Part shown: piece by piece, positions 49,011 through 61,059 of the stretch
Numbering within the stretch: the first letter of the stretch is position 1
Layout of the letters: each line of letters begins with the position of its first letter
Source of the DNA: Talinum fruticosum
Taxonomy: Eukaryota > Streptophyta > Magnoliopsida > Caryophyllales > Talinaceae
Direction of reading: 5' to 3'
Length of the DNA stretch: 64,000 nt
Assembly: GCA_021018815.1 (NCBI GenBank)
Contig: JAITYX010000053.1
Location: 1,488,001 to 1,552,000 of the forward strand
Notes under the pieces: model-generated
What the model was told of the DNA's origin: nothing
The model's input: the letters and a program-made list of their open reading frames with translations, nothing else
The model's database searches: none
Translations under genes and position numbers: made by a program

Positions 49011-49483
49011 CTAATTTGATCAACACCTATTCGTCATCAACATATATTACGAAAAAAAAATCTCCTCCAATGGATAAAGAACCATAGTCATCTCCTATTA
49101 TGTCCTTGATTAATGAATCTTTTGCACGAGATGGAAGCTAGAATTGAGGCTCCGGATAAGAAAATTGAGTCGATGTCCGAAACTCTTGCTCTTATTCTCC
49201 AAACCTTATATATATAATTGGATACTATTCCTAAGGAAGATTTAGTAATCAAAGTAAAGGCTAATATAATATAATCCATAAGCCTTCTAGATGTTTAGTT
49301 ATACATAATTTTTAAATCTTTTGGTACTACATTTTTCTAAGTATGTTTTTTAATGGACCTAACTATGTTTGTATGTGATTATCTAATAAAATTATTTCTA
49401 TGCAATCCATATGCATTGGCGTGTAAATCAAAGCTAGTAGTCATAAAGACACGCACGTAACTCAACCTACTAAAAAGCATCAT
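49011..49483 (+). other. remnant between LINE and CACTA, with a small coiled-coil ORF
   Basis: It is mostly A/T-rich with no full gene. A 34-codon ORF at 49113-49217 encodes MNLLHEMEARIEAPDKK followed by IESMSETLALILQTL, a short amphipathic helix. Such helices begin the gag of many Ty3/gypsy elements, and the segment would lie in the right place if the element whose LTR is at 10389-12015 hosted the LINE. This is inference only; it may be chance. Confidence 0.3.
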
Positions 49484-49789
49484 CACTACTACGTAAACCA
49501 CTTTTACCGATGGGTCTTTAACGACGGTTAAAAGGGCAAACCGTCATGAAAAATGGACGGTGGTATTTTTGTAAATAAGCGGCGTTGTTTGCCACCTACG
49601 GCGACGATTGTTTTAATGAACAGTCATCATATGTTGACTTTTAACTACGGTTCTTTCAATGAACTGTGGTTAAAAGTCTGTCAGATTTTTAACTACGGTT
49701 CTTTCATTTGAACCGTAGTTAAAAGTTTTTCATTTTTAGGGTTAAATATTTCCATTTTCAAAAATCCATTAACCCTAATGGTGTCTCCC

Positions 49790-49972
49790 TCTCTCTCGCC
49801 GTCTTTCTCCTATCGAACGCCACTTAACCCCCCACCCCTCTCTCTCTGTTCTCCTATCAAATGCCCCCTTCTCTCTCTTTTCGGTCTCCTATGGAGCTAG
49901 GAAACCTCCCTCTTGCTCTCTCTCTCTCTCTCTCTCTCGCTCTCTCTTCGGTCTCCTATGGAGCTTGAAAAC

Positions 49973-50003
<31 letters not shown>

Positions 50004-50366
50004 ATGGCCCTTGAAAAATCCCCCTCTCTTTCTTCGAATAACCGCTTGAAAAATTGGGTGCTTCGATCTCGAGGGTGAGCACCATCGATTGCGTGTTCTT
50101 CACCGACGAGACATTAGGCGCTTCTGATCTCTAAGGCTGAGCGGCATTGCCGGTAGAAGTGGAGACAATTGTTCTAACTCCACCGCCATCGTCCTCACCG
50201 AAGACATATTTCCCGAAGATAGAAGTACTGGCTCGGTGGGCGAGTAGTAGTAGTGGCGTCTTATTCAAGTCGGAGTGAAATTGAAGTAACCATTAGGTAT
50301 AGATCTGTAGAAACATCACACATGGAAAAAGAGAGAGAAAGAGAGCGAGAGAGAGAGAGAGAGATA
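49790..50366 (+). repeat. CT/GA-rich simple repeats in the CACTA left arm
   Basis: CT runs lie at about 49914-49939 and 49976-50003, and a GA run at about 50327-50363. They flank C/T-rich, low-complexity sequence that repeats 'cggtctcctatggagct' twice (near 49883 and 49959). No gene is seen. Confidence 0.85.
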
Positions 50367-50989
50367 CACGGCGAGAAAATGTCAAAATTAGCTCGGATCG
50401 GGGCTAACAAATTCTAAGAGAAGTTGAAGCGGATCGATGAATATCTCCAGTTCTACAAGTGTTTGATAGTGTGAGTGTTTCTTTTTAGCGATTGAATTCA
50501 ATTGAATAAACACATTGTTGATTTTGATGCAATTCATATTTCAGATCTTGCTTGTTGAATTCGTGGTTAAAATCTCATTCTTCTCATCGGCTTTTAGTTT
50601 GTTAGATCCGGATTGTTTTTCTTAGTTTGTCTTTGTAGTCTTCAAATCTATTCTAATGTTAGAATCTGGGCTTGATTTTGTTGTATAATATGAACTCGAA
50701 ACCGGAGACTCTATCTCGTTGTTTGAGCAATTTTGTGTTCATATCTTGCTGATTGTCTTCTGCTATTACGTTCCCGAAACGTCTCGCCTTGAATAATTTA
50801 TTTTTAAAGAAATTAATTGTATTTATGACGACGATTCTTCAAGAAGAACCGTCATTATAGGTCACCAAAGAACCGTCGTCATAGGTGTTCTTTTTACTAT
50901 GGTTTTGAACGGTAGTCAAAGGTTGTAGATACAACGACGCTCGAATACACGACGCTGGTTAACCGTAGTTAAATATCGTTTTTAGCTGT

Positions 50990-51015
50990 AGTTAAAAGTG
51001 GTTCCTATAGTAGTG
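50990..51015 (-). repeat. extra CACTA-type terminus inside the element
   Basis: AAAAGTGGTTCCTATAGTAGTG, ending at 51015, matches the right terminus at 56658 over about 22 bases, but the inward sequence differs ('tagctgtagtt'). It can pair with 49484 to bound a 1.5-kb non-autonomous element nested at, or fused to, the left end. The flanks CAT and ACT give no target duplication. Confidence 0.6.
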
Positions 51016-51677
51016 ACTAGGCAAATAGAGATGAACCATTTGACATAAATATTGAAATCATTTAAACCACAAAGTTTCAAGAGAAAGAGATGGACTTTTT
51101 GAAATAAGTACTCGAAAAAGGAATACACAAAGAGGTGGACAACATAAAAACTCAATGATCTCACCCACGAACTAGTTAAAAGTGAGCTTATTGCTCCTCC
51201 AAGGAAAACTGTCTCGGTTGTCGGAAAATGCAATAAGAAAATAAGGGACTAAGGTAACATTAAGGAGCTTGGTCTTTTTACCTTTGTCAACCGATGATCT
51301 TCTAGCCCTCCATTGGAGAGCTTAGTCCTCATTTTGCTTGCTTGGAGTTCGTGCACGGGTAGAGGTGAAAAACACGAAAATTGAGGAAAACATGAAGCAC
51401 AAGATGAGGTTAGCAACCAAAACCGAGAAAAGTGTTAAGCAACAATTATCCACAAGAAACATTACCTGAATGATGGCCCTCATCGAATAATGATCTTCTA
51501 CCCTTCCATTGGACAACTTAGTCTTTATTTTTATCTTCATTGAACAATGATCCGTTATATGAATGCTACAAATTAAAAATAATGAAAAGCAAACTGCAGT
51601 TTCTAAAACAAGTAACAATATTGGATATCATCCGAAACAAAATTAATGTTCTTATCGAGTTGGTATAATTATATGGT

Positions 51678-54010
51678 TTATGCCTTCCCCCCTCCTTTTA
51701 ACTTATCTTCAATATATATGCCCTCTTGATAGGCAACTCTTAAATACAAATCTTCAAAATTGGGATCCTCATTTTCGACGGGCATTTCTAAGGAGAAGGG
51801 TGGGGTCTCCTCAACAAACTCACACACATCTTCACCATCTCCACCAACAACGTGCCTTTTCCCTTGAAGAACAATAGACCACTTATCATTGGCCGGGTTC
51901 TCAACGTAGAACACTTGTCTTGCTTGGGATGCCATAACGAATTGATCCCCTTTAGGCCTTTCTCTTGTGAGATCGGCCATCGTGAATCCCATCTCATCAA
52001 CTAGGACACCGTTGTTATTGTCAACCCATTTGCACTGGAAAACGAGCTTAAGGAAGGTGACATAGCCTAGCTCCCATATCTCCTGAATGACTCTGTAATA
52101 TGACATTTTAGCTACAACGGGATTTTCGTCCTTGGAGCTTGAAACATGATGTGCATGAGCCTCCAATGTGACCCCACTATTTTGGGAGTTGCTCCTATTG
52201 TCATGGCTCTTTCTATAGAAAGAGTATCCTTTGATGTCATACCCATAGTAAGATTTGACTTCCAACTGCAACCCTCTAGCCAAGCTTACTAATGTCTGCG
52301 AGATATGTTCTCGTGATTCTTCCAATTGGCCAGTGATAACTCTATCTTTGAACCAGTTGACAAATGTGCGATTGTGATGGGTCAATACCCACGTCTCATT
52401 TTTTCCACGGTACTATCTCCTTATGAGGGATTTGTGCTCATCAATGAACAACTGCACTTCATCGTTGTTTTGTAGAATATAAATATGTGCTTCATCTCTC
52501 ATATCCTCGACTGATTGTTTGAACCGTCGGCTCGAGTTTCCCGCCCACCGATCTACCCCATAAATCGATGTTTTGGAATACCAACTTCTTCCATTTGGGG
52601 GTAGTATTCACAGCAGTAACTCGACACACTCCTCGGTTGTGTATACCTCAACAATGTACGCTTCCGGTCCGTACCAATTTCTAACATACCTTTTGAGAAT
52701 TTTCATAAAATGTTCAAAAGGGTACATCCATCGATAAAACCCCGGGCCACAAAATCGCACTTCCCTCACCAAATGCGAAACTAGGTGCACCATGATATCA
52801 AAAAAGAAGGTGGGAAATACATCTCAAGTTGGCACAATGTAACGATCACGCCTCATTGAAGATCATTCAATTTCTCAAAATCAACGACTTTGTTGCATAT
52901 GGCATTAAAGAAGAACGAAAGTCTTGTGATCACCTGTCGATGTGTTCGGCATCATGACTCGAGATAGCAACCGATAGTATTTGTTGCATCAAAGCATGAC
53001 AATCATGAGATCTAAGACCGATTAGTCTATAATTAGACATCGAAAGGAGCCTACCGATGTTTGAAGAATATCCCTGTGGCACTTTGAGTTTCTTCAAGGT
53101 CTCACACAAACGTTGTTTTTCCCTTCTACTCAATGTGTAAGATGCCGGAGGCAAATATATTCTCTTCCCCTTTGGTTGTGGTGCTAATTCCATCTCGGTT
53201 AATGGAGTTGGATCGAGAATCCATCTCGGTTTTACTATTGAAAGCCTTCTTTTTCTTACTATATTGATGGGAACACGGAAGAAATTTTTGGTGTATGTGT
53301 AGGTCGTCATTTTTCCATGCTTAAGTTGAAAGGAGCAAGTACTCTCTGCACAAATGTACTTACCCTTCATACACAATGACGATGGTAGGTTGTAGATGAC
53401 CAAAGAATGGGCCAACTATCGTGCTTGCTGTCGAGGTCACCATGGGGGTTTATTCATGTCCGTACAAAGACCCGGACATTGATTTCGTGCTTCCCTACCA
53501 AATTCCGGGAATAGTGAATCGATCTTCTTACATTGAGGAGAATTGCCAGGGTGATGTAGCTTGTCATCACAGACACTTACGTCGGCATGCCATGTCAAAT
53601 TCATGGCATCGGTTGCGATTGAAAACTGCATCTGTTAGCCGTTTTCAAGTTCATCAACCTCAACACAGCCGATAAACGGGTATATTTATCACACCCCGAG
53701 TAAAGAGGCTTCTCCGAATCGGCTAACAATTATTCCAATACGTGTGGTTGATCTACTAAATCACGTTTTACTCCACGAACTAGATCTTCGGGCTGATCTT
53801 CTAATTCCATAGTACTTGCATGCTTCATTTTCATCATACCCTTCATCTTCCTCTCGTACGGGTATATTTATAGACTCCTCTTCCACATGCCATACCCACA
53901 CCTTATAAGTTTTGTCAAATCCATGCCGATATAAGTGACCTTTTATAACCTCAAGGGGCCATCTTGAGGAGTTGAAACACTTTAAACACAAACAAAATAT
54001 GGATTGTTCT
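51678..54010 (-). pseudogene. CACTA TNP2-type transposase, internally deleted
   Basis: Reading downwards: the transposase-associated N-terminal domain (CLKCFNSSRWPLEVIKGHLY, about 53990-53930), then after a gap the VIYNLPSSLCMKGKY block (53415), a TNP2 C-terminal stretch (YLPPASYTLSRREKQRL, VPQGYSSNIGRLLSM, GLRSHDCHALMQQ; about 53165-52960), DUF4218 (MVHLVSHLVREV, RWMYPFEHFMKILKRY; 52793-52608) and DUF4216 (YGYDIKGYSFYRKSH, NSGVTLEAHA, VFQCKWVDN; 52385-51678). The large catalytic part between the N-terminal domain and YLPPA is missing, about 400 residues, so the enzyme cannot act. The last 235 codons are open, the longest clean stretch. Transposase would cut at the CACTA ends. Confidence 0.88.
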
Positions 54011-54856
54011 CCGAATTTGGTGGCATGTTCGACGGCAATCTCTAGAAAGCTATTAACACCATCAAGATATTCTACACTCCTCTTATTGATATAAACCCAC
54101 GCTCGATCAATACCTTACCTATAAACACGAGAAGCAATTCACCACAGATAGTTCGAGAAATAAGTACTTACACACAAATAATATGACATGAGCCTAAGAT
54201 CCTTCTACAAGGATAGATGGTCCTACACCCATTCAAGAATAATATGACCTTAGACCATGTAGCAAAATCTTATTATACATTTGACAAAATTCGGCAGCAT
54301 TTCCCTCGAGTCTTTCAAGTACAACATACGAAAACAAAGTGGTTAATATGTATATACTTACTTAATTGTATGGTAACATAAGTAAAGATACACATATCAA
54401 ACCCATCGTCATCATAATTGCACTCGAAGAACGAGACGGGAAATGAGCACCATGATATCTTGTCAAATTTATGATAAGATTATAATAAGCGCAAAACCTA
54501 TTATCATATTATTCTCAAGCTATCCAACATGGATAATTTAAATAGCTATACATACCAAGCTAATATCGTAACCGCTATACGCACATTTACAACCTTTTAT
54601 AACCTATACGTACCGCTAATATCTTGTCAAATTTATGATAACTTGTTATGTACAAATGTTTGAATGGGTTCTCTAAGCTTATGAAATGCATACGATAATT
54701 TAATGAAGCATGCAATTAATCGAATTATATGAAAAACAAAAAAGATGATGTTACTTAGTATATATTCCTAACACGGACAATTGTTGTAAGTTGTTATTTT
54801 TTTGTAGTGGTTAAATTTTTCTTTTTTAAAATATAAAAATGTATGTGTATATAATA
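54011..54856. other. A/T-rich 5' region of the CACTA element, nothing recognised
   Basis: I see no gene, terminal repeat or tandem repeat here. It lies between the transposase start and a large inverted repeat and probably is promoter and leader of the transposon. Confidence 0.5.
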
Positions 54857-55497
54857 TATGGTTTCCTTTTTGCTTCCAATTTTGATGTATTATACATTTA
54901 TCATAAACTAGACATGATTTTTTTAAAATTTTACATAATGCATAGGACAAATTACTGTGAATAAAATGTTGAGGTCCTCCCTTTAATTCACTTTAACGAC
55001 CCCAAGACATAACTACAACCGGAGTTCCTATAACCCTTGTTATCTTTAACAATGAGATTAGATTCACAAGGCAAGACATAAAGTTTATATGCAGTGTGGG
55101 TTAGTACACGAAGAAAGGAAAAAGGGATAAAGGCTTTATCGGAGAAAAATGTGGTAAACAATCACAAAACTAGTAATAATTCCCTATTATTTACCACCTT
55201 TTTCTCCAATAAAGTCTTTATCCCTTTTTCCCTTTTTCGTGTATTGACCCACGCTGCACATAGACTCTATGTCTTGCCCAGATGAATTCGATCTCATTGC
55301 TAAAGTCAAAAAGGGTTATGGGAACTCCGGTTCTTGTTATGTCTTGGGCTAGTTAAAGCAAACTAAATGGATGACTTCAACTTTTCATTCATATTCATTA
55401 TATTGTCTTATGCATTACGTAAACTTAAAAAAATCATGTACTCTAATTTACGATCATGTATAATATAACAAACTTGCAACCAAAAAGGAAACCAAAA
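54857..55497. repeat. large inverted repeat, arms about 300-330 bp (foldback/MITE-like)
   Basis: The left arm starts GGTTTCCTTTTTGCTTCC (about 54859) and the right arm ends with its complement CCAAAAAGGAAACC (about 55492). Inner matching blocks include CATGATTTTTTTAA / TTAAAAAAATCATG, ATGCATAGGACAA / TTGTCTTATGCAT, CCAAGACATAAC / GTTATGTCTTGG, AACCGGAGTTCC/GGAACTCCGGTT and GGGATAAAGGCTTTATCGGA paired with its complement at about 55205. The loop is short (about 30 bases near 55155-55190). The transcript would fold into a long hairpin. I see no ORF. Confidence 0.85.
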
Positions 55498-55504
55498 ATT
55501 TAGA

Positions 55505-55870
55505 TAATTAGATAAATTAGTCCACGCTCACATCAACTCATCCAAATAAATAAATTTGATAACAAATTTATCTTTATGACAAGTATTTGGGGGATCTGTA
55601 TATCCAAATACCTTTCTAATTTTTACATTTTCTCCCTTTTCATCCTTACACCCTAAGCCACAAATTTTTCTATTTCCCCAAACCATAAACCTTAAATAGT
55701 TATATTTCTCTAAACTCTAAACATATTTAGATGCCAATTTCGATAATTGAATAAATGAGTCAACCCCAACATCACCTCAACAAAATAAACTAATTTGGAT
55801 ACAAATATATTTTTATGACAAGTTTTTGGGGATGACCCTATATCCAAATTATCTTTCTATTTCTCTAAAA
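55505..55870 (+). repeat. diverged direct repeat pair beside the hairpin
   Basis: 55505-55640 and 55740-55870 share 'gataattagataa..agtc', 'acatcaactcatccaa(a)', 'tttatgacaagt(a/t)tttggggga' and 'tatatccaaat' in the same order. They look like a duplication of about 130 bp. No gene. The 55880-56490 stretch beyond holds only A/T-rich sequence with a repeated 'acccacattctcaacattc' word (56018, 56080). Confidence 0.7.
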
Positions 55871-56658
55871 GACTAAACAAATTTGGATGCACTCTTTTGA
55901 TTTACCATCTTTAACTATCATTCTATTCTCCTATAATTAAATCCTAAACTCCTAAACCCATTTCTCAAAATCTCAAATATTTCACGAATTTCCAACTTAA
56001 GAAACTAAACAAATGTTACCCACATTCTCAACATTCGGCATTTTAACAAAGATTCAAGATTTCAACAATCTCAAACAGTACCCACATTCTCAACATTCAC
56101 ATAATTATCTTATAAATAACTATATATATCTTCTAAATAAATTAAAGCGAAAAAATAATAAAGGATAAATATGCATATTGTAAAAACGAGGACAGCAACG
56201 GCGAGAGTGAGCGAGAGGATTCACGGCGAAATATACGCAACCACCGACACAAATACTTTGTAAAAGAAGACAGCTACAAGAAAGAGGAGAGACAAGAGAA
56301 TATAGTCAGAGAAACAAAACATTGGACAATAAGAGGAACAATGGCGAGAATAAATTACCGATGATGATTACTTAGAGCGGATCTAGATCTTAGTAGTGGA
56401 GAAGAGTGAACTTTGGACAGCGATAAGACCGAGAGTAGATACCAAATGAAGTGAGTGTGGAAATAACAGGTATGTTCTCAGGTTTTTAGAATGTATCTGA
56501 AAGACATTTGATGACGGTTCATCTAAAAGAAACGTCGCCATATGTGTTACACAACACCGATTATTTACAAAAATGCCACCGGTTCATTTTTCATGACGGG
56601 GTTTGTCCCTTTAACCATCGTTAAAGACCCGTCGTTAAAAGTGGTTCCTATAGTAGTG

Positions 56659-57990
56659 TCCGACAAAGTAGATTCACTAATCCTTCCATCATCAACTTCA
56701 TCAAAGATAATGTGGATGCTTTCTTCCACTTTGTTAATTTTCTTGTTGAAAATGTGATAAGCTTTGCTATGAGATGAGCAACCAAGAAATATACCTTCAT
56801 CTTAGCTGGCATCAAATTTGGTCGATTAAGCTTACCATTTTCATGCACAAAAAATTTACATCCGAATGGTTTGAAGAATGAAATGTTAGGTTTATTCCTT
56901 TGTATAACTCATTAGGTGTTTTCTTTCGAATGGGTCAAATGAGGCATCTATTGAGAGTATAGTTTGTTGTGTTCACTGCCTCAGCCCAAAAATAGTAAGG
57001 TAGATCAATTTCAATCATCACTGTCCTTCCTATTTCTTCAAGAGTTTTGTTCTTTCTCTCTACTACTCCATTTTGTTGAGGAGTTTTGGGTGCTGAAAAA
57101 TTACTTGGAGATGTCATTCTTGTCACAAAAGTATGCAAATTCCGAGTAGTCAAACTCCCTTACATGGTCGGTTCGAATTCTCCTGATCCGAATCTCGGAT
57201 TTCACTTGTATTTTCCGGCAGATCTAAGTGAATTGTCTAAAGGTTTTGTTGTTCTTTAGAAAACAAACCCAAGTAAATCATGAGTAATGATAAATAATGA
57301 CTAGTACATATGATTTGCCTCATAAGCTTTTAATAGGAATTTCACCACACAAATCCATATGTATCAATTCAAGCACTTTAGATGTAGAAGCAGTTTTTAG
57401 TAGTTTAAACGATGACCTTACATGTTTTCCATTTGAGCATGCATCACAAATTTTATCTTTCTTCAATGAACAATTAGGTAGTCCTCCGACTAAACCTTGA
57501 GATACAAGTTTCTTAATAGTGGGCATACTAATATGATCTAATCTACGATGCAATGTCCAAGAGTCATCATTAACTAAAGCTTTTAAATAAGATAAATCTT
57601 GATTGGAATAAGAAAGAGGAATAGTGTAGGTGTTACGTGACCTTAGACTAGAGAGCTTTGTCTCTTTGATGATTGCATCGAAATGAAGCAGTTGGTGTGA
57701 GTGAATCTTACTTCTTTGCCTTTGTCCCACATTTCGGAGATCCCGAGAAGATTATACTTGAGTCCCTTGTCCAGATAAACTAGATCGACTGAGTTGTCTC
57801 CTTGTCCAACTTTACCAATTCCAACAATCTTGCCTTTGATGTTGTCTCTAAATGTGACCTTTCCTCCTTTCATTTCTTCTAGTTCCGATAAGAGTCTTAA
57901 ATCACCATACATGTGGCGAGAACATCCACTTGTCTAAGTACCGAGTGGCCTTTGTGTTTTTGAATGACCTGCAAGACAAAAACAAACCCT
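56659..57990 (-). pseudogene. copia E pol: protease and integrase, truncated
   Basis: The protease site near 57950 is shifted (a base inserted in YLDSGC). The pre-integrase domain has HRRLDHISMPTIKKLVSQG (about 57560-57500) and the CDACSNGKHVRSSFK block. The integrase core contains HMDLCGEIPIKS (about 57355), RTDH (about 57175-57165), GVVERKNKTLEE (about 57068) and YFWAEAVNTTNYTLN (57010-56960), so the DDE residues are visible. Downstream KNTxxELYKG-like residues lead to VEESIHIIFDEVDD (about 56715). Frameshifts and stops occur. Truncated by the CACTA element. Confidence 0.87.
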
Positions 57991-57999
57991 TCTCACTTC

Positions 58000-59790
58000 C
58001 TCTCACAAACCCAGTAACTATCTTTACTCGTGATCATTTTCCGAGGAAGAGCACTTTTGGGAACCCCGATTTGGAGGATTTTGGGTTTCGTATAATTATG
58101 AGTCTTCTTGTTTGAAAATTGAGTTTATGTCTGTTTCTTTTGAAATCCTTTCCTTTTGTAAATTCGTTGAGAAGACTTTTTCTTAAAAGTTGGTCCGGGC
58201 TCAGTCCTTTTCTTCTTTGAATGAATAGGACCGTGCTCAGCCTTCTTGAACTTAATTGTTCTAGAGTTGGTTTTGAAAAGACTTTAGAAGGAATTATCTT
58301 CCTGTTCAACATTGAAACCGAGTCCTTCTTTTCGAAAAGAAACACACCGAGAACCAAGTAACAATTCAAGGTTTTTCTTACCTTGAGTAAGTTTCAAAAC
58401 CAATTCCCGAGACTCGGTAAGCCTTTGTTTCAATAGCTCATTCTCCGATCGGAGGCACTCGGACTTAATGTCATTGTCTTTAGTACTAGTCTCAAGCACC
58501 TTCAAGTTTTGTCTCAATTTTTCTAAATTATCCTTCAAAGATTTGTTATCAACACTAAGAGACTCTAATTTCTCTTTAAATTCAGAAGAATCAAAATTGA
58601 ACTTTTCCTCCTAAGCAAAAATATATCTAGCTTGATTATGTTTGGAGAATTTGAGAAAGTAGTTGATTACCTCCCGAGGATATGTTTCCTCATTACCCGT
58701 AGCTTCATTTTGTGACTCGGATTCCGCTTCGAGTCTATCAAGGCCATGAGACACTCGTGATTCATCATATATGTCTTCACCTTCTTCTGATTCATCATTG
58801 CTCCATGTGGCAACCATAGCCTTTTTCTTCTTTCTGTCCTTTCTCCTCTTTGGACAAGTCCTTGACTATGTACTCGTTGTCTGCTACTGATTAAAACAAC
58901 TAGAGTTATTAGTTAAAGATAAATTTGAAGGAGATAAGTGTGTACCTTTTCTATCATTCTTGAAGAACTCATGTTTAGGCTTCTTTCTCCCACTTTTTGT
59001 ATTTCATCATCTTTTTGAATCCTCGGGCTAGAAGTGCCATGGGGTCTTCTTTAAAATTTGAGGAGTTCGAGACTTGGACTAGGTTCATTTGAGGCCTTGA
59101 GGGCAATGTTTCTTTTGGTTCTTGCCTCAGATTCTTCCTCCTCTAGATGTAACTCATGGGTAAGGAGTTTCCTAATGAGCTCATATGGCTTTAGTTGCAT
59201 AAGGTTTTGACCTATTTTAATTGCAGTCACCTTAGGACCCCATCTCTTCTTCGGTAGACTTCTTAGAATTTTTCCGACAATCTCTTCATGAGAAACTTTC
59301 CTTCTAGGGGACTTGAGATTGTTGACAATCTTAGTGAGGCAGATGTACATTTGAGTTATATTCTCATCGGCCTCTATCTTGAACATCTCATACTTGTGGA
59401 GACACCGACTTATCTTTGCTTGCCTCACTTGACTGGTCCCTTCATAGGTAGTCGCCGGTATGTCCCATACTTCCTCGGTAAAATCACAAGCGGATACTCT
59501 GTTGAATTCAACTGCATCGATGGCGCACGTCGGAATGTATCATTGTTTTAAAGTTCTTTATGTGGCTCTCATTCTCTTCAATAGTGAATTCTGACTTCAC
59601 TTTGGCTACTGTACGGGTGCCATCCATCATCGTGGGAATGTAGTTTCGATTGAATATCCTAGACTTCTTCATCATAGTCTTGGACGAAGCATTCTATGAT
59701 CTTCTTTAAGGTCTGTAAGTTTGATCCCTTGAACTTGGGTGGCCCGGTGAAAGATCTTCCTTCATTTAACTCTCTATAATTAAGAGGCAT
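58000..59790 (-). pseudogene. copia E gag
   Basis: The start is the ATG at 59790 (MPLNYRELNEGRSFTG), at the same place as gag starts in B and D. The UBN2-type core spans to about 59050 (KYEMFKIEADENITQMYI, KLLTHELHLEEEESEARTK). The zinc knuckle near 58890-58850 is ruined (Cys, Gly and Lys codons lost). The acidic ATWSNDESEEGED tail is at about 58810, then the coiled coil (58540-58284; LEKLRQNLKVLETSTKD). The gag would form the particle. Stops and frameshifts are common. Confidence 0.83.
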
Positions 59791-59834
59791 CTGATCTTTA
59801 CACCTTGGATTGTTAGATCCTTTAAGAAGGCTAC

Positions 59835-59846
59835 GCTCTAATGCAA
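59835..59846 (-). promoter_or_regulatory. primer-binding site of copia E
   Basis: On the minus strand TTGCATTAGAGC follows the LTR end by two bases. It is a mutated form of TGGTATCAGAGC. Confidence 0.65.
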
Positions 59847-59848
59847 AT

Positions 59849-61030
59849 TGAAGGTTTGCTCTTGAGAGTTTGAATCACCCTACGCACGGGGGGTGAATAG
59901 GATGAGAAGGAAATTTTGCAAAATTAAAGGATTTTCAGCCAAGTGCAAACTCAAGAAAGAGATTCCGAGTCTAAAATGAACTCAAAAAGTAAGAACATAG
60001 AAAAATACGTGGAAACCCTCATATGGTAGAAAACCAAAGACAATATCCATCTAAACATCAAGTCAAAACAACTATTTTGAATCCACAAAATACAAGGACT
60101 GATTCTTACATAATTTCTCCCTTAGACAATTCAATACAAATTTTCGTAAGAGTAGTGTTCCCTTATGTACCTGAGTACTTCCTAACTAAGTTACCCTTCA
60201 CAGCTAGGCACAACCGAGCTGAGTTACCCCTTACAAATCAGTCAAGGAAAATTATAGAAAGTAAAGAAGTAGGAGTTTGACTGATTACAAGACTTCTTCC
60301 GATTCAACTCGAAGTTGAGAAAAACTTAAGTATAGAGTTGAAGGCTAGAAAAGATTGAGAGAATAAGATTAGAATTCGAGTTCCAGTAATCTTCTAAGTC
60401 ATGTAGAGTGGCTTCTATTTAAAATTAACAGGGTAGATAGCCATTGTAACGGATAGTATGAGCCCCTCAAAAGGGAATTGTTGTACGGATGAACGTTGTG
60501 CATCGGTCCTCGGCACAAAAGATGGTCCAACCCACTAATTGTGATAGAAAGTGGGGTGGAAAATATTGTTAGACTCAAAGTTGGAGTTTACCGAAAATGG
60601 AAACAAACAACCTTGGCACGATATCCGAGCTGTCTTAGAAATAGGGCTTTATGTCTGCTGGCGTTTAACGATTAGAAGCTGGTTGCTTTTGCTTTTCAAA
60701 TTGAGATTAAATCACTTTAATCATCTTACAAAAAAAATCAAGGTGGTACTCAAAGTATAAAAATACTTTGGTCAAAGATTTGTAAAGGATAAAAATTAAT
60801 CCAAACAGCTTAAGCACTTACTTATCCTTAACTCGAATAAATAGAATTTCGAGTATAATATTCAATATGTTCTAATTCCATTTTTGTGTCTAATTTTTTA
60901 AGAGAATGAAGAGTTAACAGTATATAGACACAATGCATCAATTTGTCAAATAAATAATTTTAGTTAGCAAATAGGTCCGACTTAGAGTTTGGATTAACGT
61001 AGTAATTCCTTTTCAACTTTTACAAAAAGA
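59849..61030 (-). repeat. 5' LTR of copia E, diverged, left end unclear
   Basis: The LTR end (minus) is TCTCAAGAGCAAACCTTCA at 59849. 'caccctacgcacggggggtgaatagg' is the U5 block of the family, and GGCTTCTATTTAAAATTAAC near 60410 marks the TATA position, where TATA is lost. U3 words are recognisable to about 60870. The start TGAAGACT was not found, and by about 61060 gypsy gag sequence begins, so the 5' end is lost or very worn. Confidence 0.6.
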
Positions 61031-61059
61031 GATATTAGAATAAGTTATGCACGTGAAAT

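Larger units (their letters stand above)
49484..56658 (-). mobile_element. CACTA (En/Spm) DNA transposon, decayed
   Basis: The ends are CACTACTACG at 49484 and, inverted, TATAGTAGTG ending at 56658. The similarity of the two ends continues for about 105 bp inward (matching 'cgacggttaaa', 'cgtcatgaaaaatg' and 'atttttgtaaataa' blocks). Subterminal 'accgtagttaaaag' words occur in both orientations at 49640-49735 and 50820-50990. The transposase remnant lies on the minus strand, so the transposon's 5' end is on the right. Three-base flanks are CAT (left) and TCC (right), with no duplication. Since the copia E reading stops at the right end and is not resumed at the left, a rearrangement has removed one flank. 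Confidence 0.82.
56659..61030 (-). mobile_element. Ty1/copia element E, 5' part, reverse orientation
   Basis: It consists of a 5' LTR (59849-about 61030), a primer site, gag (59790 downwards), protease and integrase. It ends at 56659 within the post-integrase linker where the CACTA terminus starts. RT, RNase H, ORF3 and the 3' LTR are absent from this window. The copy is of the same Sirevirus-like family as A, B and D. Confidence 0.85.

Noticed and set aside
50982..51618. Two minus-strand ORFs (83 and 98 codons) with hydrophobic residues
   Set aside because: They follow the transposase stop in the CACTA 3' region and overlap its internal terminus. No family is recognised, and the sequence looks non-coding.
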